The translations under genes were made by a program, and so were the position numbers. Positions 26,913 to 36,176 of a DNA stretch of 64,000 bases are shown here, piece after piece (position 1 is the first letter of the stretch; each line of letters starts with the position of its first letter). Under the pieces are notes generated by a model. The model was not told the origin of the DNA, did no database searches, and saw nothing but the letters and a program-made list of their open reading frames with translations. Origin of the DNA: Pseudomonadota bacterium (lineage in GTDB: Bacteria; Pseudomonadota; Alphaproteobacteria; Rhizobiales; Rhizobiaceae); the NCBI GenBank assembly GCA_023390055.1, contig JAEWDP010000155.1, forward strand, positions 1 through 64,000, in the 5' to 3' direction.

Positions 26913-28403
26913 ATGAACGAGCCTGTTTCGCAAATGACCATTGATGACCTTGATGGCGACACGCTCCACGAAGAGTGTGGTGTCTTCGGCATCCTCGGAC
27001 ATCCCGATGCGGCAACATTGACGGCCCTCGGACTGCACGCCCTGCAGCACCGTGGCCAGGAAGCGGCAGGTATCGTTTCCTTCGACGGCACACGCTTCCA
27101 TTCCGAACGCCAGATGGGCCTTGTCGGCGACCACTATACCAATCCGGCGACACTCGCGAGATTGCCGGGCGAGATCGCCATCGGCCATGTCCGCTATTCG
27201 ACGACCGGCGAAGTGGCACTGCGCAACATTCAGCCGCTTTTTGCCGAACTGGAGGTCGGTGGGATTGCCATCGCCCACAACGGCAATTTCACGAACGGGC
27301 TTACTCTTCGGCGCCAGTTGATCGCGGGTGGTGCGATCTGTCAGTCGACATCCGATACCGAAGTGGTCCTGCATCTGATTGCGCGTTCGCGCTATTCATC
27401 AACTGCGGATCGCTTCATTGACGCCATCCGGCAGATGGAGGGCGGCTATTCGATGCTTGCCCTTACCCGCACCAAGTTGATTGCCGCGCGTGATCCCACG
27501 GGCATCCGGCCACTGGTCATGGGCGAACTCGACGGCAAGCCGATCTTTTGCTCGGAGACCTGCGCTCTCGACATCATCGGCGCGAAATACATCCGCGACG
27601 TGGAAAACGGCGAGGTGATCATCTGCGAGACACAACCGGACGGCTCGATCCAGATCGATGCACGCAAGGCCGGCAACCAGCAGCCGGAGCGACTGTGCCT
27701 GTTTGAATATGTCTATTTTGCGCGTCCCGATTCGGTGGTCGGCGGCCGCAGCGTCTATGTCGCGCGCAAGAACATGGGGATCAATCTCGCCAGGGAAGCG
27801 CCTGTCGAAGCAGATGTCGTCGTTCCCGTTCCTGATGGCGGCACGCCGGCAGCGCTCGGATACGCACAGGAAATCGGCATTCCCTTCGAATACGGTATCA
27901 TCCGCAACCACTATGTCGGCCGCACCTTCATCGAGCCGACACAGCAGATCCGGGCTTTTGGCGTCAAGCTCAAGCATTCGGCAAACCGGGCAATGATCGA
28001 GGGCAAGCGTGTGGTGCTTGTCGATGATTCGATCGTGCGCGGCACCACATCCTTGAAGATCGTGCAGATGATCCGCGATGCCGGGGCCAGGGAAGTCCAC
28101 ATTCGCGTTGCAAGCCCGATGATCTATTATCCCGACTTTTACGGCATCGATACGCCGGACGCAGAAAAACTGCTCGCCAATCAATATGACAGCCTGAAAG
28201 CCATGTGCGCGTATATCCGGGCGGATTCTCTGGAATTCTTGTCAATCGACGGCCTCTATCTTGCCGTCGGAGGCGAGCCTCGCAACGCCGCCCGGCCACA
28301 GTTTACGGATCACTATTTCACTGGCGACTATCCGACCCGCCTTCTCGACAAGCACGCAGAAGCCGTGGGCAACAAGATCTCGATGCTGGCCAGTAACGGC
28401 TGA
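26913..28403 (+). CDS. purF: amidophosphoribosyltransferase
   Basis: PurF makes 5-phosphoribosylamine from PRPP and glutamine, the first committed step of purine synthesis. From the chosen ATG the protein is 496 residues with a 21-residue propeptide before the nucleophile Cys22 (HEECGVFGI), the glutaminase domain, and the PRPP motif VVLVDDSIVRGTTS. The C-terminal motif that holds two iron-sulfur Cys ligands in Bacillus-type enzymes reads FTDHYFTGDYP here, so these Cys are absent. AAGGGCC precedes the ATG. Confidence 0.96.
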   Translation: MNEPVSQMTIDDLDGDTLHEECGVFGILGHPDAATLTALGLHALQHRGQEAAGIVSFDGTRFHSERQMGLVGDHYTNPATLARLPGEIAIGHVRYSTTGEVALRNIQPLFAELEVGGIAIAHNGNFTNGLTLRRQLIAGGAICQSTSDTEVVLHLIARSRYSSTADRFIDAIRQMEGGYSMLALTRTKLIAARDPTGIRPLVMGELDGKPIFCSETCALDIIGAKYIRDVENGEVIICETQPDGSIQIDARKAGNQQPERLCLFEYVYFARPDSVVGGRSVYVARKNMGINLAREAPVEADVVVPVPDGGTPAALGYAQEIGIPFEYGIIRNHYVGRTFIEPTQQIRAFGVKLKHSANRAMIEGKRVVLVDDSIVRGTTSLKIVQMIRDAGAREVHIRVASPMIYYPDFYGIDTPDAEKLLANQYDSLKAMCAYIRADSLEFLSIDGLYLAVGGEPRNAARPQFTDHYFTGDYPTRLLDKHAEAVGNKISMLASNG

Positions 28404-28446
28404 TCTCGCCAACTCGCCTGTTTCCATTATGCTTCAAAGGCTCTAG

Positions 28447-28471
28447 AAGGCTGCGGCGACGCGGCCTTTAT
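28447..28471 (+). terminator. Probable terminator after purF
   Basis: AAGGCTGCG (28447-28455) pairs with CGCGGCCTT (28460-28468), nine pairs with one G-U, closed by a GCGA tetraloop and followed by TATTCG. The U-tail is short but the stem is stable. It lies 43 bases after purF and before the SDR gene. Confidence 0.55.
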
Positions 28472-28504
28472 TCGTGCCGCATCAAAATATGGACGGGACG
28501 GCAG

Positions 28505-29245
28505 ATGAGCACTAATCTCAAGGACAGGGTCGCGCTGGTCACCGGCGCATCACGGGGCATCGGTTACTTTACCGCACTTGAACTGGCGAAAGCAGGGGCG
28601 CATGTGATTGCCTGTGCGCGTACAGTCGGCGGCCTTGAGGAACTTGACGACGCCATCAAGGACATTGGTGGAACGGCAACCCTTGTGCCTTTCGATCTTA
28701 CCGACATGCAGGCCATAGACAGGCTCGGCGGCTCGATCTTCGAACGCTGGGGCAAGCTTGACGTCCTCATAGCCAATGCCGGCATTCTTGGCGTGATTTC
28801 GCCAATCGGACACGTCGAGGCAAAGGTGTTTGAAAGGGTCATGGCGATCAATGTCACTGCGACATGGCGGATGATCCGCTCCGTCGAGCCGCTCCTCTTG
28901 AAGTCCGACGCTGGACGGGCAGTGATCCTGTCATCGGGCGCTGCACACAAATGTCGACCATTCTGGGGTCCTTATTCTGCCTCCAAGGCCGCAGTTGAGG
29001 CGCTCGCCCGCACCTGGGCCGGCGAACAGCAGCGCACCGCACTTCGTGTCAATTGCGTCGATCCTGGTGCCACCCGCACGGCCATGCGTGCGCAGGCCAT
29101 GCCAGGCGAGGATCCAACCACACTGCCACATCCCTCCACGATTGCGCAGGCCATGCTGCCGCTTGTATCTGCAGATCTGAAGGACACCGGACGGCTTTTT
29201 GTCGTCAGGGAAGACCGCTTCGTCGATTACCGCCTGCCGGAATGA
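28505..29245 (+). CDS. SDR family NAD(P)-dependent oxidoreductase
   Basis: Classical short-chain dehydrogenase of 246 residues, with TGASRGIG (13-20), the NAG motif (ANAGILG), the catalytic Ser in VILSSGAA and YSASK. It resembles the SDR found next to purF in rhizobia. The substrate is unknown. The region between Tyr-Lys and the C-terminus ends with a FVVREDRFVDYRL tail. It has a weak ribosome-binding site and is separated from purF by a terminator-like hairpin. Confidence 0.9.
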   Translation: MSTNLKDRVALVTGASRGIGYFTALELAKAGAHVIACARTVGGLEELDDAIKDIGGTATLVPFDLTDMQAIDRLGGSIFERWGKLDVLIANAGILGVISPIGHVEAKVFERVMAINVTATWRMIRSVEPLLLKSDAGRAVILSSGAAHKCRPFWGPYSASKAAVEALARTWAGEQQRTALRVNCVDPGATRTAMRAQAMPGEDPTTLPHPSTIAQAMLPLVSADLKDTGRLFVVREDRFVDYRLPE

Positions 29246-29460
29246 TCCATTCAGGTGGCGTAGTTCATTCGCAATAGTTTGTTGTGGCCGCCTTGACCAT
29301 GGTCGCGGCTGGCCTCATAACAGGCGCATGAGAATGGCGATTTCCATATGCGGGATCATTATTTGCTAGCGTACCCGCTGGCCCGGCCGTTTTCGTCTCT
29401 TGAAAAGCCTGAAGACAAACGACCCGGCCCCGGCCGGTGGCTTGCTATCAGGAGATGTCG

Positions 29461-30846
29461 ATGAGCGTTACGCTCAAGCTTTATAATACACTGTCGCGTG
29501 AAAAGGCCGAATTCCGGCCGATAGACCCTCAGAAAGTGCGCATGTATGTCTGTGGACCGACCGTCTACGACTACGCCCACATTGGAAACGCCCGGCCGGT
29601 AATCGTCTTTGACGTCATGTTCCGGCTATTGCGTCACGTCTATGGCGAAGACCATGTCATCTATGCCCGCAACATCACCGACGTTGACGACAAGATCAAT
29701 GCCCGTGCGCTGCGTGACCATCCGGGATTGTCTCTCAACGAAGCAATCCGACTGGTGACCGAACGAACCGAGATGCAGTTTCATCTCGATGTCGCGGCGC
29801 TCGGATGCCTTGAACCGACGTTTGAGCCGCGCGCCACCGACAACATTGCCCAGATGATCGAAATCATCGAGCAGCTGATTGCCCGCGGCCACGCCTATGA
29901 GGCCGCCGGCGAGGTCCTCTTCAACACAGTCTCCATGCCGGATTATGGCCAGCTGTCGAAGCGGCCGCTCGACGAGCAGCAGGCCGGTGCACGTATCGCC
30001 GTTGACGCCCACAAGAAAAATCCCGGAGACTTCGTGCTCTGGAAACTTTCGAGCGAGAGCGAACCTGGCTGGGAAAGCCCCTGGGGCCGCGGTCGACCAG
30101 GCTGGCATATCGAGTGTTCGGCCATGAGTAACCGCTATCTTGGCGAGGTCTTCGATATTCACGGTGGCGGACTTGACCTGATCTTTCCCCACCATGAAAA
30201 CGAGATCGCCCAGTCGCGCTGCGCCCATGGCACCGAGGTCATGGCCAATGTCTGGATGCATAATGGCTTTGTCCAGGTCGAGGGCCGCAAGATGGCGAAG
30301 TCGGCCGGCAATTTCATCACCATCCACGACCTTTTGCATACGCAAGGCTTTGGAGGCCGCCAGTGGCCCGGAGACGTTCTGCGGCTGGCCATGCTGATGA
30401 CCCACTACCGGGAGCCGATCGACTTTTCGCTCAAGCGCCTGGAGGAGGCAGAACGGCTCTTGTCCAAATGGCCGGCTCTTGACGTCGATAGTGGTGTCCC
30501 CGCCAAGGCCGTCGTCGACGCTCTTGCCGATGATCTCAACACGGTTGCGGCCGTGCAGGAGCTCCATGCACTGGCACAGGCGGCAAGGGCAGACCCGACA
30601 AAGCTCGCCACCTTCGCGGCAAGCGCTGCTCTCCTCGGTGTTGCACCGAGGAAAATGGAGGTTGACGAGGCCGTGGCATCGGCAGTTGATAGCCTGGTCG
30701 AAATGCGTCTTGAAATGCTGAAGGCGAAGAATTTCACGGAAGCCGACAAGATCCGGGATGATCTTCTGGCCAAAGGGATCCAGCTCAAGGACGGGAAGGA
30801 TCCGACAAGCGGAGAGCGCATCACGACCTGGGAGGTGAAGCGATGA
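29461..30846 (+). CDS. cysS: cysteinyl-tRNA synthetase
   Basis: Class I synthetase of 461 residues that charges tRNA-Cys. Visible motifs are the zinc-ligand Cys31, the HIGH-like HIGN (40-43), the zinc-binding WHIECSAM, HHENEIAQS, and the KMSKS-like KMAKS (277-281). CAGGAG lies seven bases before the ATG; two earlier in-frame ATGs lie over or before this site. Its last four bases overlap the next gene, the first of four such overlaps downstream. Confidence 0.97.
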   Translation: MSVTLKLYNTLSREKAEFRPIDPQKVRMYVCGPTVYDYAHIGNARPVIVFDVMFRLLRHVYGEDHVIYARNITDVDDKINARALRDHPGLSLNEAIRLVTERTEMQFHLDVAALGCLEPTFEPRATDNIAQMIEIIEQLIARGHAYEAAGEVLFNTVSMPDYGQLSKRPLDEQQAGARIAVDAHKKNPGDFVLWKLSSESEPGWESPWGRGRPGWHIECSAMSNRYLGEVFDIHGGGLDLIFPHHENEIAQSRCAHGTEVMANVWMHNGFVQVEGRKMAKSAGNFITIHDLLHTQGFGGRQWPGDVLRLAMLMTHYREPIDFSLKRLEEAERLLSKWPALDVDSGVPAKAVVDALADDLNTVAAVQELHALAQAARADPTKLATFAASAALLGVAPRKMEVDEAVASAVDSLVEMRLEMLKAKNFTEADKIRDDLLAKGIQLKDGKDPTSGERITTWEVKR

Positions 30847-31319
30847 GCGACATCCACACCGGCGGCTGCCAGTGCGGCGCAATCCGTTTTCGGGTGACAG
30901 GGACATTGTCCGACAGTTCGATCTGTCATTGCCGCATGTGCCAGAAGGCGTTCGGCGCCTATTATGCGCCCCTTGTTTCGGTTCGTGGCGCCGAGCTTTC
31001 ATGGACACGCGGAACAATCAGGCGCTTCCGTTCTTCCAACCATGCGGCACGCGGCTTTTGCCGCGATTGCGGAACGCCCATGACATACGAAGCGGCCGAT
31101 GGCATCGCAATTGCCGCCGGTACGTTCGACAATCCCGACAAACTGGTGCCGACAGTTCAGTACGGCATCGAAGGTAAAGTGCCATTCGTGGATCGACTGC
31201 ACGCATTGCCGCAAAAGCATACGATGGACGATATCCAGGCCGCCCCCTTCCTTGCCGATATCGTTTCCTATCAGCATCCCGATCACGATACGCATATCTG
31301 GCCTTCGGAGGAGCGATGA
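30843..31319 (+). CDS. GFA family zinc-binding protein (first copy)
   Basis: Protein of 158 residues with the GFA (glutathione-dependent formaldehyde-activating) fold. Zinc ligands are evident: Cys9/Cys11 (GGCQCG), Cys28/Cys30/Cys33 (ICHCRMC) and Cys73/Cys76 (FCRDCGTP). True Gfa enzymes condense formaldehyde with glutathione, but most family members are of unknown role. It overlaps cysS and the second GFA gene by four bases each (ATGA). The C-terminus ends with the Tyr-Gln-His-Pro-Asp-His-Asp-Thr segment shared with its neighbour. Confidence 0.9.
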   Translation: MSDIHTGGCQCGAIRFRVTGTLSDSSICHCRMCQKAFGAYYAPLVSVRGAELSWTRGTIRRFRSSNHAARGFCRDCGTPMTYEAADGIAIAAGTFDNPDKLVPTVQYGIEGKVPFVDRLHALPQKHTMDDIQAAPFLADIVSYQHPDHDTHIWPSEER

Positions 31320-31795
31320 TGGATGAGACAATTCGGGCAGGAGGATGCCAGTGTGGCGCTGTACGCTTTCGGATCCGTGGCAAGCTCGGGCGCGCCTCGA
31401 TCTGCCATTGCCGCATGTGTCAAAAAGCGTTTGGCGGGTTCTTTGGCCCGCTGGTTTCCGTGCCAGTGGACGGGCTTGAATGGACGCGTGGCGAGCCAAA
31501 GTATTTTCAATCGTCCATCAACATCGACCGTGGCTTTTGCGAAAACTGCGGGACGCCCCTGTCCTACCGTTATCCGGGTAATATCGAGCTTTCCATCGGA
31601 TCGTTTGACATACGCGACGACCTGGCGCCCGCCGTTCAGGTCAACCATGCATCGCGTATTGCATGGATCGAGACGATCTTCGACCAGCCTATCCTCCAGG
31701 ATGAGCGAGGTATCGACAAGCAGGAGCAGATAATCTCTTTTCAGCATCCGGATCACGACACCGCAAGCTGGCCTCGCAAAGGGTTGCATTTATGA
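31316..31795 (+). CDS. GFA family zinc-binding protein (second copy)
   Basis: Second GFA-fold protein of 159 residues with Cys11/Cys13, Cys30/Cys32/Cys35 and Cys75/Cys78 as likely zinc ligands. It shares RASICHCRMCQKAFG, the GFC..CGTP region and the FQHPDHDT ending with its neighbour and clearly arose by tandem duplication, but the middle and C-terminal halves have diverged. Two tandem ATGs are available; the first overlaps the upstream stop. Function unknown. Confidence 0.9.
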   Translation: MMDETIRAGGCQCGAVRFRIRGKLGRASICHCRMCQKAFGGFFGPLVSVPVDGLEWTRGEPKYFQSSINIDRGFCENCGTPLSYRYPGNIELSIGSFDIRDDLAPAVQVNHASRIAWIETIFDQPILQDERGIDKQEQIISFQHPDHDTASWPRKGLHL

Positions 31796-32499
31796 ACCAC
31801 ACAGACATCGCCGCAAGACCCGGCATGCATCAAGATCAGATTGATTTTTCGTCCAGGCATCCGTGGCACTTCCTGTTGTGGGGATTGGCCGGCGCTCTTG
31901 TGCTCTTTGTGATTGATCTTGCCGTCCATGGGTTCGGGCTCGTACTCCTGAATGAGGCAGGAGCAATCGAAATGGCTTCGGCGCTGCTCTACGCCTATGC
32001 TGCAATCGTCTGGCTCTGGACGCGCCCGGGCGACAGCTGGAAACAGTCGTGGCAGGTTCCGACCGTCATGCTGATGATGATGGGACGAGAGTTCGACCTC
32101 GACAAGAAGCTGACAAGTGTCGGCATCTTGAAAAGCAATCTCTACCTTACCAATACCGCGCCGGTCATGGAGCGCATCCTTGGCGTTTTGGTGATCGCTT
32201 TCGCCGTGACGGCCATCATCCGGCTCCTCGCACTGAATGGACCCGCTTTTCTAGACGGTCTGCGTCAACGCGCATTGTGGGCCTTCAGCCTTGTTGTCGG
32301 GGCAGGCTTTGCCGTCGTTTCAAAGTCGGTAGACGGAATTGCCCGCAAGCTCGCCCCTTTGGGAATAACCCTTAACGAGCAGACCGATACCTTCATGTTC
32401 GTGGCTGAAGAACTTCTCGAATTTGGCATCCCGGTCATGCTCCTGATCGCAGTCATCGGGTCCGTGCGGCTCCAGTACGACAAGACTTTGACGAAGTGA
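31792..32499 (+). CDS. uncharacterised multi-pass membrane protein
   Basis: Hydrophobic protein of 235 residues that I do not recognise. About five membrane helices are seen (roughly 26-52, 58-77, 127-147, 159-178, 209-226). Between helices lies a polar segment GREFDLDKKLTSVG (98-111), and the last helix is preceded by EELLEF (206-211). Acidic and basic residues at these places may be functional. It overlaps the GFA gene before it by ATGA and the peptidase gene after it by GTGA. Confidence 0.8.
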   Translation: MNHTDIAARPGMHQDQIDFSSRHPWHFLLWGLAGALVLFVIDLAVHGFGLVLLNEAGAIEMASALLYAYAAIVWLWTRPGDSWKQSWQVPTVMLMMMGREFDLDKKLTSVGILKSNLYLTNTAPVMERILGVLVIAFAVTAIIRLLALNGPAFLDGLRQRALWAFSLVVGAGFAVVSKSVDGIARKLAPLGITLNEQTDTFMFVAEELLEFGIPVMLLIAVIGSVRLQYDKTLTK

Positions 32500-33479
32500 G
32501 CCCTTCCATGCAATCCACCGGCGATCCGAAACGTGGCTACTACCCTGAGATCAACCCTCATGAAACGGGTCATCTGGATGTCGGCGACGGACACATGATC
32601 TACTGGGAGCGCGTTGGCACGAAGGGTGCCAAGCCCGTGGTCTTCCTGCATGGCGGGCCCGGTGCCGGCTCAAACCATGACCACCGGCGGCTGTTTGATC
32701 CTGCACGCTACGACATCTTGCTGTTTGATCAACGTGGCTGTGGTCGCTCGACACCACACGCCAACCTTGAGGCGAATACGACCTGGCATCTTGTTTCCGA
32801 CATAGAGCGATTGCGCGAAATGATCGGGGTCGACAAATGGCAGGTCTTTGGTGGTTCATGGGGTTCGACCCTGGCACTTGCCTATGCCGAGACCCATCCG
32901 GAACGCGTAAGCGAGCTTCTGGTTCGTGGCATCTACACGCTGACCAGGGCAGAACTGAACTGGTATTATCAGTTCGGGGTGTCCGAGATGTTTCCCGACA
33001 GGTGGGAGGCCTTCCTCGCCCCCATTCCTGAAGACGAACGCCACGACATGATGGCGGCCTATCATCGCCGTCTCACAGGCCCGGACAAGGCCGAACAGAT
33101 CCGCTGCGCCAAGGCATGGAGTGTGTGGGAAGCATCGACGATCACCCTTCTTCCCGATGCCTCGCTCACCGATGGCTACGAGAAGGACCACTATGCTCTG
33201 GCGTTTGCGCGTATCGAAAACCACTTCTTCACGAATGCCGGGTGGCTTGAGGAGGGACAGCTCTTGCGAAATGCCACCAGGCTGAAGGGAATTCCAGGCG
33301 TCATCGTACACGGCCGATACGACATGCCCTGCCCGCTGAAATACGCCTGGCAGCTGTCGAAGGTATGGACGGATGCGGACTTTTACATCATCGAAGGGTC
33401 CGGCCATGCGGTCAGCGAAGCTGGAATTTTGGACAGGCTTGTGCGCGCAACCGACCGCTTCGCAGGCAAGTCGCAATGA
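32496..33479 (+). CDS. pip: prolyl aminopeptidase
   Basis: Alpha/beta-hydrolase that releases N-terminal proline from peptides, 327 residues. It shows the oxyanion motif HGGPGAGS (about 52-59), nucleophile Ser121 in GGSWGS, the catalytic Asp in YDMPCP and His in GSGHA. The GTG start overlaps the previous stop (GTGA), following the pattern of the four genes before it; an ATG four codons later (32508) is also possible. It ends this tightly packed cysS tail. Confidence 0.92.
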   Translation: MSPSMQSTGDPKRGYYPEINPHETGHLDVGDGHMIYWERVGTKGAKPVVFLHGGPGAGSNHDHRRLFDPARYDILLFDQRGCGRSTPHANLEANTTWHLVSDIERLREMIGVDKWQVFGGSWGSTLALAYAETHPERVSELLVRGIYTLTRAELNWYYQFGVSEMFPDRWEAFLAPIPEDERHDMMAAYHRRLTGPDKAEQIRCAKAWSVWEASTITLLPDASLTDGYEKDHYALAFARIENHFFTNAGWLEEGQLLRNATRLKGIPGVIVHGRYDMPCPLKYAWQLSKVWTDADFYIIEGSGHAVSEAGILDRLVRATDRFAGKSQ

Positions 33480-33503
33480 AAACCGCCGGCCCGACAAGGC
33501 ATT

Positions 33504-33527
33504 CAGGAACCAGTCCAGGAACCAGTC
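33504..33527 (+). repeat. Perfect 12-base tandem repeat over the cimA ribosome-binding site
   Basis: CAGGAACCAGTC occurs twice in direct succession (33504-33515, 33516-33527), ending one base before the cimA ATG. Each copy contains AGGA, so the Shine-Dalgarno element is duplicated. The second copy has the better spacing. Confidence 0.85.
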
Positions 33528-33528
33528 A

Positions 33529-35145
33529 ATGACACGAGAACGCATCTATCTCTTCGACACGACACTGCGCGATGGACAACAGACGCCCGGCGTCGATTTC
33601 TCGGTCGAGGACAAGATCGCGATTTCCAAGATGCTCGATGGTTTCGGTTTCGACTATGTCGAGGGCGGTTATCCGGGTGCCAATCCGACAGATACCGCGT
33701 TCTTTTCAAAAAAGCGGACAGACAAGGCCAGCTTTGTTGCGTTCGGCATGACCAAGAGGGCCGGTGTTTCCGCCTCCAATGATCCTGGTCTCAGCGTCCT
33801 TTTGCAGGCAAACAGCGATGCAATCTGTTTTGTGGCAAAAAGCTGGGACTATCACGTCAAGGTCGCACTCGGCTGCAGCAACGAGGACAATCTCCAGTCG
33901 ATCTGCGAGAGCGTGGAGGCTGCCTGTGCCGCCGGCAAGGAGACAATGGTCGACTGCGAGCATTTCTTTGACGGGTTCAAGGCCAATCCGGACTATGCGC
34001 TTGCGTGCGCGCGTGCAGCCTATGATGCCGGCAGCCGATGGGTTGTGCTTTGTGACACGAATGGCGGTACCCAGCCGACGGAGATCCGCGAGATCGTGAA
34101 AACCGTCATTTCTGCCGGCATTCCCGGTTCGTCACTCGGCATTCATGTCCATGACGACACGGGACAGGCGGTTGCCAATTCACTGGCGGCTGTCGAGGCA
34201 GGCTGTCGCCAGATCCAGGGCACGCTGAACGGCATCGGTGAACGCTGCGGCAATGCCAACCTCATCACGCTCATTGCAACCTTATCGCTGAAAGAAAGCT
34301 ATGCGCAGCGCTTTGAGACCGGCATAGACCCAGACATGCTGACCGGACTGACCGATCTCAGCCATGCCTTCGACGAAATGCTCAACCGCCCTCCCCACCA
34401 CCAGGCGCCTTATGTGGGCGCCTCCGCCTTTGCGACAAAGGCCGGCATCCATGCCTCCGCGCTTCTCAAGGATCCGAAGACCTACGAACACATCCCGCCT
34501 GAAAGCGTGGGAAACTTCCGCAAGGTGATGGTGTCGGATCAGGGTGGAAAGTCGAACTTCATCAACGCGCTGAAGCGCCGGGGGATCGACGTTGCAAAGA
34601 ACGATCCAAAGCTTGATCTTTTGATTTCGATCGTCAAGGAACGCGAGGCGACCGGCTATGCCTATGAGGGCGCGGATGCCAGTTTCGAACTTCTTGCCCA
34701 CCGGACACTCGGAACCATTCCGGAATTCTTCACCGTGGACAGTTTCCGGGTCATGGTCGAGCGGCGGTTTGACGCAAATGGCCAGATCAAGACGGTTTCG
34801 GAGGCTGTGGTGAAGCTTGACGTCGACGGACACCGTGTCATGTCCGTGGCGGAAGGCGATGGCCCCGTCAACGCACTTGACCTTGCGCTCAGAAAGGATC
34901 TCGGAAAGTATCAGGTGGAGATCTCCGACCTCGAGCTTGCGGACTTCAAGGTGCGTATCCTGAACGGCGGAACCGCAGCGGTCACCCGCGTGCTGATCGA
35001 ATCAAGCGACGGCGATGGCAGCCGCTGGTGGACCGTCGGCGTTTCGGAAAACATCATCGATGCCTCGTTCCAGGCCCTGATCGATTCCATCGTCTACAAG
35101 CTGATGAAGAACCGCAGGCTGGCAGGGCGGATCGCCGCGGAGTAA
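33529..35145 (+). CDS. cimA: (R)-citramalate synthase
   Basis: Member of the LeuA family, 538 residues, matching the citramalate synthase subfamily that condenses acetyl-CoA with pyruvate on a route to isoleucine. The N-terminal DTTLRDGQQ (10-18), the metal motif HVHDDTG and the GERCGNANL segment are present, followed by the C-terminal LeuA dimer/allosteric domain (about 400-530). Assignment to citramalate rather than isopropylmalate synthase rests on overall resemblance and is likely but not proven. The start uses a duplicated AGGA. Confidence 0.9.
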   Translation: MTRERIYLFDTTLRDGQQTPGVDFSVEDKIAISKMLDGFGFDYVEGGYPGANPTDTAFFSKKRTDKASFVAFGMTKRAGVSASNDPGLSVLLQANSDAICFVAKSWDYHVKVALGCSNEDNLQSICESVEAACAAGKETMVDCEHFFDGFKANPDYALACARAAYDAGSRWVVLCDTNGGTQPTEIREIVKTVISAGIPGSSLGIHVHDDTGQAVANSLAAVEAGCRQIQGTLNGIGERCGNANLITLIATLSLKESYAQRFETGIDPDMLTGLTDLSHAFDEMLNRPPHHQAPYVGASAFATKAGIHASALLKDPKTYEHIPPESVGNFRKVMVSDQGGKSNFINALKRRGIDVAKNDPKLDLLISIVKEREATGYAYEGADASFELLAHRTLGTIPEFFTVDSFRVMVERRFDANGQIKTVSEAVVKLDVDGHRVMSVAEGDGPVNALDLALRKDLGKYQVEISDLELADFKVRILNGGTAAVTRVLIESSDGDGSRWWTVGVSENIIDASFQALIDSIVYKLMKNRRLAGRIAAE

Positions 35146-35249
35146 CGACCGCACCATCTTTGGTTCGACACGTCATAAGCAAAATGAATTTCCGCATTTG
35201 CGGCTTTTGTTGTAGCGACAATCCATAAAACGAGCGGAAACATCCCAAA

Positions 35250-36164
35250 TTGGCAACGACCGATGTGCCTGAAGTGGCGAAGAACGAAGATTCCCTGCGT
35301 GGTTTTGCATTTGCACTGACCGCTTACATGCTGTGGGGATTTTTGCCGATCTACATGAAGGCGGTGGCGCATATCTCACCGCTTGAAGTGGTTGCGCACC
35401 GGATCCTCTGGTCTGTTCCCCTTGCCGGCGTGGTCCTGGTGATCTTGCGACGAACAGCGGACCTGAAGGCCGCGCTGCGCTCGCGCGACACGCTGATGAT
35501 GACCGCACTCACCGCGACCATCATCACCATCAACTGGGGAACCTATATCTGGGCAATTGCCGTGGATCGGGCCCTCGACACGGCTCTCGGCTATTTCATC
35601 AACCCGCTTTTCAGCATCTTTCTGGCCGCCGTCCTGCTCAGGGAGCGTTTACAGCCCGTTCAATGGCTTGCAATCGCGCTCGTGGTCGTGGCAGTCGCCA
35701 TCATTACATATGACGCTGGCGGATTGCCGTGGGTTTCACTGGTCATCACGGTGACTTGGGGCTTTTATGCATTTTTCCGCAAGACACTTCCTGTCGGCCC
35801 AAACCAGGGATTTTTTCTCGAGGTTCTCGTTCTAAGCCCTTTTGGGCTGGCCTATATCGCCTATGTGGAAAGTACCGGGGGCGGACACTTTTTCAACACC
35901 GGCATTTCGGATACGGCGCTCCTCATCGGCTGCGGGTTTGCCACCGCAGTGCCGCTGATGATCTACGCAAATGCCGCCAAGCTGTTGCGGCTTTCGACAA
36001 TCGGCATCATGCAGTATATCGCACCGACAATGATCTTCCTGATTGCCGTCTTCGTCTTCCACGAGACACTCAGCATGGTGAGGCTTGGTGCGTTCGGCCT
36101 GATCTGGGCCGCACTCGGCATCTATTCCTGGGGCATTCTCAAGACAAGCCGCCACCACAGGTGA
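35250..36164 (+). CDS. rarD: EamA family transporter RarD
   Basis: Drug/metabolite transporter of 304 residues with about ten membrane helices. The segments AYMLWGFLPIYMKAVAH, NWGTYIWAI and YFINPLFSI are characteristic of RarD. The transported substrate is not known. The start appears to be TTG (35250), since no ATG occurs before the first membrane helix. It converges on the LOG gene with only 12 bases between stops. Confidence 0.9.
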   Translation: MATTDVPEVAKNEDSLRGFAFALTAYMLWGFLPIYMKAVAHISPLEVVAHRILWSVPLAGVVLVILRRTADLKAALRSRDTLMMTALTATIITINWGTYIWAIAVDRALDTALGYFINPLFSIFLAAVLLRERLQPVQWLAIALVVVAVAIITYDAGGLPWVSLVITVTWGFYAFFRKTLPVGPNQGFFLEVLVLSPFGLAYIAYVESTGGGHFFNTGISDTALLIGCGFATAVPLMIYANAAKLLRLSTIGIMQYIAPTMIFLIAVFVFHETLSMVRLGAFGLIWAALGIYSWGILKTSRHHR

Positions 36165-36176
36165 CGGCTCTGCCTG

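Noticed and set aside
29626..31017. 463-codon minus-strand frame opposite cysS.
   Set aside because: Antisense to a clear tRNA synthetase gene, with no family features.
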